Assembly (NCBI GenBank): GCA_903884425.1
Contig: CAISEP010000007.1
Span: forward strand, 111,374-175,373
Length of the DNA: 64,000 nucleotides
Direction of reading: 5' to 3'
Source: an uncultured Caulobacterales bacterium
GTDB taxonomy: Bacteria; Pseudomonadota; Alphaproteobacteria; Caulobacterales; Caulobacteraceae
Of the stretch, positions 58,445 to 64,000 are shown piece after piece. Positions within the stretch are counted from its first letter, which is position 1. The number at the start of each line of letters is the position of its first letter. Below the pieces are notes generated by a model. It saw only the letters and a program-made list of their open reading frames with translations, was not told the DNA's origin and searched no databases. The translations under genes were made by a program, and so were the position numbers.

Positions 58445-61400
58445 TGGCTTATCTTTCTGAAGCCGCCATTGAACAGGTAGTGCTCGATCATTTGACCGGC
58501 CTTGGATACGCGATTGCCACCGATGCCCAGATCGGCCCGGATGGGAAGGCGCCCGAGCGCGAAGCGTATGCCGATGTGGTGCTAGTCAAGCGCCTGACGA
58601 CGGCCATCGAAAAGCTGAACCCAACGATCCCGGCAGAAGCGCGCGGTGATGCACTGCGCAAGGTGCTGGCCACCGACAAGCCGTCGCTCGTTGAAGAGAA
58701 CCGCCGCCTGCACAAGCTGATGGTCGAAGGCGTCGATGTCGAGTTCTATAGCGATGATGGCACCATCCGTGGCGACAAGGTCCGCCTGATCGATTTCGAC
58801 GATTTCGCCGCAAACGACTGGCTGGCGACGGGCCAATTCACGGTGATTGAGGGCAGCATCAACCGCCGGCCTGATATCGTCGTCTTCATCAACGGCCTGC
58901 CGCTGGGCGTGATCGAGCTTAAAGCGCCAGGCGGCGAAAACGCCACGCTTGCGGGCGCCCATAACCAGCTTCAGACTTACAAGTCGCAAATCCCGTCGCT
59001 CTTCCGGACGAACGCGGTCCTTGTCACCTCGGACGGCATCACAGCGCGCATAGGCTCGCTGACCGCCGACCAAGAGCGCTTCATGCCCTGGCGCACCACG
59101 GACGGCAAAGTCATCGCCGCGAAAGGCCAGCCGGAACTTAATATTCTGATCGAAGGCATCTTCGATCGCCGCCGCCTGCTTGATCTGCTGCACGATTTCA
59201 CGGTGTTCGGCGAGACCGGTTCGGGCCTCGCGAAGATCATCGCGGGCTATCATCAGTTTCATGCCGTGCGGCACGCTGTGGACAAGACCGTTGAGGCATC
59301 GGCACCCCAGGGCGACCGAAAGGTCGGGGTGATTTGGCACACACAGGGTTCGGGCAAAAGCCTGCTGATGGCGTTCTATGCCGGGCAGCTTGTGCGGCGT
59401 CCTGAGCTTGAGAACCCTACGATCGTCGTCATCACAGACCGCAACGATCTGGACGACCAACTCTTCGGCACGTTTTCGATGTGCCGCGATCTGATCCGGC
59501 AGACGCCTATTCAGGCGGATAGTCGGGACGATCTGCAATCGTCGCTTAGTCGTGCCTCCGGCGGCGTGATCTTCACAACCATTCAAAAGTTCTCACCGGC
59601 AACCGGCGAAGCGACCTATCCGATGTTGTCGGATCGCCGGAACATTGTCGTGATCGCGGACGAAGCCCACCGAAGCCAATATGGCTTCCGGGCACGGATC
59701 GAACAGAAAACTGGCGAGATAGCCTACGGCTTCGCGAAGTATCTTCGCGACGCCCTTCCGAACGCGTCCTTTATCGGGTTCACCGGAACGCCGATCGAAA
59801 AGGACGACGTCAACACGCCTGCCGTATTCGGCGAATACATCGACGTTTACGACATCAGCCGGGCAGTAGAAGACGGCGCCACGGTCCCGATCTACTACGA
59901 GAGCCGCCTTGCGCGCATCGAGCTGCCCGACGAGGAGAAGCCAAAGATCGATGCCGAGATTGAGGAGCTGACCGAAGACGAGGCAACGACCGAGCAGGAG
60001 CGCATCAAGCGCAAATGGGCAACCGTTGAAGCACTGGTCGGCTCGGAGAAGCGCCTTGCGATGGTTGCCGCCGATCTGGTGCGGCACTTCGAAGATCGGG
60101 TCGCCGCCATGGACGGCAAAGCCATGGTGGTTTGTATGAGCCGGCGCATCTGCGTGGCGCTCTATAACCAGATCATCGCGCTTCGGCCCGATTGGCACAG
60201 CGACGACGACGCCGCGGGCACGATCAAGGTTGTGATGACCGGATCGGCCGCCGATCCTCAGGGGTGGCAACCACACATCGGAACGAAAGCGCGTCGCGAT
60301 CTCTTGGCAAAGCGCGCCAAGGACCCAAAGGATACGCTGAAGCTCGTAATCGTCCGGGATATGTGGCTTACCGGCTTCGACGCTCCGTCGATGCACACAA
60401 TGTATATCGACAAGCCCATGAAGGGCCACGGGCTAATGCAGGCTATTGCGCGGGTGAACCGGGTTTTCCGCGATAAGCCCGCTGGCCTCGTTGTCGATTA
60501 TATCGGGATCGCCCAGAACCTGAAAAACGCACTCGGCCAGTATTCCGGTTCAGATCAGCGTCAGGCCGGAATCGATGAGGCCGAAGCGGTTGCCGTGCTG
60601 CTTGAGAAGTACGAGGTCGTGAAGGCCATGTACCACGGCTTCGATTATGCGCGAGGCTTGGCTGGTACGCCGCATCAGCGCCTGGTCGTGCTCGCCGAAG
60701 CGATCGAATGGATACTTGGTCGCCAGCACGACGCCGCGGCCAAGGAAACCAGCGAGGACGGCAAGCGCCGCGAAAACCGTCGGTATCAGGATGCAGTGCT
60801 CGCGCTTTCCAAGGCATTCGCCTTGGCCTCCGCAAGCGATGAGGCCCGCGACATCCGCGATGAAGTAGGCTTCTTCCAGACGGTTCGTGCCGCCCTCGTG
60901 AAATCGGCAGAAGGCTCAGGAAAGAGCAGTGCGGATCGGGAGTTCGCAATCCAGCAGATCTTGGATCGGGCAGTCGTTTCAACTGAGATCGTGGACATTC
61001 TCGCTGCCGCCGGCATCACGACGCCGGATATCTCAATCCTGTCGGACGAGTTCCTCGCCGAGGTTCAGCAGCTCGAAAAGAAAAACCTCGCGCTTGAGGC
61101 CTTAAGGAAGCTTTTGAACGATGAAATCCGCTCCCGCAGCAAAACGAACGTGGTCGAGACCAAGCGCTTTTCCGAGCGACTGGAAGCCGCTATCGCCCGC
61201 TACCACACGAACGCAATCAGCACCGTCGAGGTGTTGCAGGAACTAATCGACCTCGCCAAGGAAGTCCGCGCCGCCCGCAGGCGCGGTGAAGATGAAGGCC
61301 TGTCGCAGGACGAAATCGCATTCTATGACGCCTTGGCCGAAAGCGAGAGCGCCGTCGAACTGATGGGCAACGATTCCCTCAAGGTGATCGCACACGAACT

Positions 61401-61584
61401 CCTCGTCAGCCTCAAGGGCAGCGTTTCAGTGGATTGGTCACACCGTGAAAGTGCCAGGGCGCGAATGCGTGTCCTGGTGAAGCGGATACTGCGAAAGCAC
61501 GGTTATCCGCCTGATCTCCAAGATACAGCCGTTCAAACTGTATTGCGGCAAGCAGAGGCTCTATCAGCGACGTGGTCCCAATAG
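58444..61584 (+). CDS. hsdR: Type I restriction endonuclease subunit HsdR
   Basis: 1046 residues, full length. The N-terminal PD-(D/E)xK nuclease is at [23 protein letters not shown] (about 138-162). The helicase domain has Walker [12 protein letters not shown] (about 296-306) and the DEAHRS Walker B (about 405). RecA-like domain 2 ends in [17 protein letters not shown]. The C-terminal helical part docks on HsdM. It translocates and cuts unmethylated DNA, driven by ATP. It is the last gene of the operon. Confidence 0.97.
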   Translation: MAYLSEAAIEQVVLDHLTGLGYAIATDAQIGPDGKAPEREAYADVVLVKRLTTAIEKLNPTIPAEARGDALRKVLATDKPSLVEENRRLHKLMVEGVDVEFYSDDGTIRGDKVRLIDFDDFAANDWLATGQFTVIEGSINRRPDIVVFINGLPLGVIELKAPGGENATLAGAHNQLQTYKSQIPSLFRTNAVLVTSDGITARIGSLTADQERFMPWRTTDGKVIAAKGQPELNILIEGIFDRRRLLDLLHDFTVFGETGSGLAKIIAGYHQFHAVRHAVDKTVEASAPQGDRKVGVIWHTQGSGKSLLMAFYAGQLVRRPELENPTIVVITDRNDLDDQLFGTFSMCRDLIRQTPIQADSRDDLQSSLSRASGGVIFTTIQKFSPATGEATYPMLSDRRNIVVIADEAHRSQYGFRARIEQKTGEIAYGFAKYLRDALPNASFIGFTGTPIEKDDVNTPAVFGEYIDVYDISRAVEDGATVPIYYESRLARIELPDEEKPKIDAEIEELTEDEATTEQERIKRKWATVEALVGSEKRLAMVAADLVRHFEDRVAAMDGKAMVVCMSRRICVALYNQIIALRPDWHSDDDAAGTIKVVMTGSAADPQGWQPHIGTKARRDLLAKRAKDPKDTLKLVIVRDMWLTGFDAPSMHTMYIDKPMKGHGLMQAIARVNRVFRDKPAGLVVDYIGIAQNLKNALGQYSGSDQRQAGIDEAEAVAVLLEKYEVVKAMYHGFDYARGLAGTPHQRLVVLAEAIEWILGRQHDAAAKETSEDGKRRENRRYQDAVLALSKAFALASASDEARDIRDEVGFFQTVRAALVKSAEGSGKSSADREFAIQQILDRAVVSTEIVDILAAAGITTPDISILSDEFLAEVQQLEKKNLALEALRKLLNDEIRSRSKTNVVETKRFSERLEAAIARYHTNAISTVEVLQELIDLAKEVRAARRRGEDEGLSQDEIAFYDALAESESAVELMGNDSLKVIAHELLVSLKGSVSVDWSHRESARARMRVLVKRILRKHGYPPDLQDTAVQTVLRQAEALSATWSQ

Positions 61585-61740
61585 GCTTTCCTGAAGAATG
61601 TATTAAATATCGTGTGCCCTCTGAGCCGAACAGAAAGTAGGCGCGCCCCCGTCTGAAACATCGCCCCCGTTTTGCCCTATTGGGCATGCCATTCTTTCTC
61701 CGGAGACGGGTTCCCACGCGTAGGAGTGGAGGCCAGGTGC

Positions 61741-62661
61741 GTGATCAATCTTGTTTCTGTTTCTCAGGCTCTGCTGGTCGCTGAGCATCTCAGTTTCAGC
61801 CGGGCCGCGCAGGTGCTCGGAGTTCGGCAATCGGCGGTCAGCCGACGCGTCAGGGCGCTAGAAGACGCGCTCGGTGTGTCCCTGTTCGAGCGAGAGTCCA
61901 CCGGCGTGCGGCTGACCGAGGCTGGTCGACGGTTTCTTGAGCGGGCCAGGCCAGCGCTTTCCGAGATCGACCATGCCGTGAAGGCCGCAGCTAACGCCGG
62001 TCGCGGCGCGGAGGGTGTGCTTCGGATCGGCATCCTGTCTTCTGTCTCGGGTGGCTTTATGCGCGACGTTCTTGGCCACTATCATTGCTACAACCCTGCG
62101 ATCGCGATCGAGCTGGTGGAAGGCTCGGCGAGCGAGCATCTCGCTAGGATCACCGAGCGCCAGCTCGATGTCGCATTCGTCACCGGCACGCCTACAGCGT
62201 CGCACTGCGATACGGCGGTGCTGTGGAAGGCCCGGGTCTTTGCGGCCTTGCCGACATGGCACGCTCTTGCCCGCGGCGAGGCGGTTGACTGGGCATCTTT
62301 GAAGGAGGAGCGTTTCATCGTTAGCCGAGACGCGCCAGGCCCCGAGGTCCACGACTATATCGTCAGACGGGTGGCTGAGCTCGGGGGCAGTCCCTTGGTC
62401 GAGCGACATGGTGTCGGCCGGGAGACGTTGATGCACCTGGTCGCCATTGGCCTTGGTATCACGCTCGCCAGTGAGGCAGGCATTGGGACTCGCTATCCGG
62501 ACGTCGTCTTCCTTCCGCTCGCCTCCGGCGATGACATTTTGTCCTACAGCGCGGTCTGGCTGCCGGGCAACGACAACCCCGCTTTTCGGCGTTTTCTCAG
62601 CCTTGCTCGGTCGATGGCATCGAGCTCACCACGTTCGAAGGCGATTGAGCTGGCGACCTGA
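61741..62661 (+). CDS. LysR-family regulator of the conjugation module
   Basis: 306 residues from GTG 61741, with GGAGG ahead; upstream codons look non-coding. The winged helix is LSFSRAAQVLGVRQSAVSRRVRALEDALG; the substrate-binding domain follows (VLRIGILSSVSGGFMRDVLGHYH). LysR genes stand next to the trb genes in many alphaproteobacterial integrative elements and are thought to control transfer. It overlaps the DUF2274 gene (opposite strand) by 65 bases at the 3' end. Confidence 0.9.
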   Translation: MINLVSVSQALLVAEHLSFSRAAQVLGVRQSAVSRRVRALEDALGVSLFERESTGVRLTEAGRRFLERARPALSEIDHAVKAAANAGRGAEGVLRIGILSSVSGGFMRDVLGHYHCYNPAIAIELVEGSASEHLARITERQLDVAFVTGTPTASHCDTAVLWKARVFAALPTWHALARGEAVDWASLKEERFIVSRDAPGPEVHDYIVRRVAELGGSPLVERHGVGRETLMHLVAIGLGITLASEAGIGTRYPDVVFLPLASGDDILSYSAVWLPGNDNPAFRRFLSLARSMASSSPRSKAIELAT

Positions 62662-62872
62662 CTTTGCGCGCCTTGGCGAATGCCCGATCACTGGCGATGA
62701 AGCGCGCCAGCATGGGCGCGATCAGCTTCGTCGGTTCAATCGTTGGCTGCCCGGTCTCGCGGCCCAAAGCCTCGGCATAGGCGATCAGATCCCGGTGAAC
62801 GGCCGCGGGCAGCTCCACGGTCAGCTTGATAGGTCTGTCATCGTCGATCGTGCCGAGTTTCAGCTTGGCCAT
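62597..62872 (-). CDS. DUF2274-family protein
   Basis: 91 residues from ATG 62872 (MAKLKLGTIDDDRPIKLTVEL, LIAYAEALGRETG). The DUF2274 family is small, ribbon-helix-helix-like, and found directly after trbI in conjugative elements; its role is unknown, perhaps DNA-binding control of transfer. It follows trbI by 11 bases on the minus strand, and its 3' end overlaps the LysR gene. Confidence 0.92.
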   Translation of the reverse strand: MAKLKLGTIDDDRPIKLTVELPAAVHRDLIAYAEALGRETGQPTIEPTKLIAPMLARFIASDRAFAKARKVRSPAQSPSNVVSSMPSTEQG

Positions 62873-62883
62873 CGGTCGCCTCC

Positions 62884-64000
62884 TCAGCCTTGATAAGGTT
62901 CGAGCACGAGGTCTCGGTTGACGATCACGCGCACCGGAAATCCCGGTCGGATCGTCAGGGTCGGCTGGATGTTGAGATAGCGGCCGACGACTTGCTGGCC
63001 GGTCTGGTTGAAGCTCTGGGACGCGCCCTGGCGCAAGGCCTGCACGAGCGAGTTTTCGTTGCTGCCTGTGCCCGCCTCTGACCCCACGCTCAGAAGCGTC
63101 GATAGCATCGCCGCCTTGAAGAGCATGCCCCAATGGTTATCGACCTCGTCTTCAAGGCCGGAATAGCCAGCGGCGTCCGCGCCGGGCTGGCGTTCGAGAA
63201 CGATCGATTTCCCGCTGGGCAGGATGAGCCGCGTCCAGACAAGCAAGACGCGCGACTGACCGAAGGAGACCTGGCTGTCGTAGTTTCCGATCAAGCGCGC
63301 ACCTTGCGGAATGAGCAGGGACTTGCCGGTCGGGCTGTCATAGACGTTCTCCGTGACCTGAGCCGTGATCTGACCTGGGAGGTCGGACCGGATACCGGTG
63401 ATCAGTGCGCCGGGAATGACTGTCCCGGCCTGCACGACGAAGGCTGAGGCTGGCGCCGCCAGGCGATCGGGGCTGGTGGTGCGTCGATCCACGGAGCCGT
63501 TGACGAAGGCGAGTTTGCGGTCCTGGCCGTTCTGCGCGAACGCCGCGTCGGTCGACGGCTGGGAAGCCAGACCGGTCGTCCCGTTGGCATCTTGCGAAAC
63601 GGCGGGCGCGGGCGTCGGGACTGGCAATTCGCGGATATTGGTCGAGGCGAACAGGCGACTAAGCCGAGCGGCCTCGATCTCCTGCGCGCGCCGTTGCACC
63701 TCGGGATCCACGGCGGGCGAAGTGGGAACGACGGTGTTTGGCGCGCCGCCAGCGTTGAGCATGGGCCGACCGAGATCGCCGGGCAGCGGCGGGCCGAGCT
63801 GGGGCGCCGCCCGCGGAATACCGGCATAGTCGCGCGGCAGACCGGTAAGGCCCTCGGCCGTGGTGCGATGATCTGTGCTGTAGAGCTCCTCGGGCGCCGT
63901 CTTGGTGCGATTGTTCTGCAGCGCCCAGAACACGGCGCCGGACACCGCGATTAGCGCCACGGCCGCGCCGCCGGCGAGCACCTTGCGGGACAAACGCGTC
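62884..64000 (-). CDS. trbI: Conjugal transfer protein TrbI (VirB10-type), N-terminus outside window
   Basis: At least 369 residues. A membrane anchor (VLAGGAAVALIAVSGAVFWALQ) precedes a long Pro-rich periplasmic linker and the conserved TrbI/VirB10 C-terminal beta-barrel domain (VQAGTVIPGALITGIRSDLPGQITAQV, LLIPQGARLIGNYDSQVSFGQSRVLLVW). It is the core component spanning both membranes in the type IV secretion channel. The frame stays open to the window edge, and a TTG at 63993 lies just inside the expected short cytoplasmic part, so the real start is probably beyond 64000. Confidence 0.95.
   Translation of the reverse strand, partial: TRLSRKVLAGGAAVALIAVSGAVFWALQNNRTKTAPEELYSTDHRTTAEGLTGLPRDYAGIPRAAPQLGPPLPGDLGRPMLNAGGAPNTVVPTSPAVDPEVQRRAQEIEAARLSRLFASTNIRELPVPTPAPAVSQDANGTTGLASQPSTDAAFAQNGQDRKLAFVNGSVDRRTTSPDRLAAPASAFVVQAGTVIPGALITGIRSDLPGQITAQVTENVYDSPTGKSLLIPQGARLIGNYDSQVSFGQSRVLLVWTRLILPSGKSIVLERQPGADAAGYSGLEDEVDNHWGMLFKAAMLSTLLSVGSEAGTGSNENSLVQALRQGASQSFNQTGQQVVGRYLNIQPTLTIRPGFPVRVIVNRDLVLEPYQG

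Overview
The window is GC-rich, densely packed DNA from an alphaproteobacterium, most likely of the order Caulobacterales. That placement is inference. It rests on a TipF-type EAL protein with two membrane segments, a DnaG that lacks zinc ligands, a DUF2849-containing sulfite-reduction operon, a large che operon, and CtrA-like TTAA-N7-TAAA sites. No rRNA gene or CRISPR array is visible. One tRNA gene (Lys, CTT) is present. Layout, left to right. (1) 1-3000, minus strand: kdp potassium-pump operon (a 26-aa micro-ORF, kdpF, kdpA, and kdpB cut by the window edge). (2) 3.1-12.6 kb: mixed metabolic and accessory genes. These include a quinone-oxidoreductase-like enzyme, a Rieske oxygenase next to the remnant of a flavin monooxygenase and an extradiol dioxygenase (a decayed aromatic-degradation cluster), a ketopantoate-reductase-like protein, and a TetR-controlled efflux locus (HlyD, thioesterase and TetR divergent from a DHA2-type MFS pump). 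(3) 12.8-22.3 kb: tRNA-Lys, then a compact chemotaxis operon of STAS protein, CheY, CheA, CheW, CheR, CheB, CheY, CheD, an unknown protein, a soluble globin-coupled receptor ending in a CheR-type pentapeptide, and an HPt protein. (4) 22.3-27.1 kb, minus strand: ribF, a MaoC hydratase, a HAD phosphatase, tipF and a GcvA-like LysR regulator. (5) 27.3-31.4 kb: assimilatory sulfur operon (SUMT, DUF2849, CysI, DUF934, CysH). (6) 31.4-40.4 kb: HTH regulator, GNAT, S9 peptidase, MsrB, MaoC and DUF1330 genes, then dnaG and rpoD.

(7) 40.4-44.8 kb is an accessory island between rpoD and core genes. Two cassettes, offset by exactly 1740 bp, share the same promoter, leader and N-terminal module (about 100 residues ending in a PRDDHGRW motif). 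Their C-terminal domains are unrelated, and each is followed by a small membrane-protein gene. This is the architecture of a polymorphic toxin/immunity array. The first toxin domain resembles type 44 toxins; the second cassette carries a 25-bp deletion that breaks its frame. (8) 44.9-51.2 kb: a paralogue of the membrane protein at 4.3 kb, a PlsC-like acyltransferase, guaB, a MAPEG protein, an RsmB-like methyltransferase and guaA. (9) 51.2 kb to the end: an integrative element inserted at the 3' end of guaA. It starts with a cluster of TGACGG repeats (probable integrase arm sites), a P4-type tyrosine integrase and an AlpA-like regulator. It then carries a defence operon (Phd/YefM-like protein, hsdM, hsdS, a small unknown protein, DUF1828 protein, Abi-C protein, hsdR) and the edge of a conjugation module (LysR, DUF2274, TrbI).

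The best candidates for undescribed biology are the tandem toxin-like cassettes and the type I restriction operon. In the latter, three coupled accessory genes sit between hsdS and hsdR, and a lone antitoxin-like protein with a perfect palindrome in front of it lies at the head.
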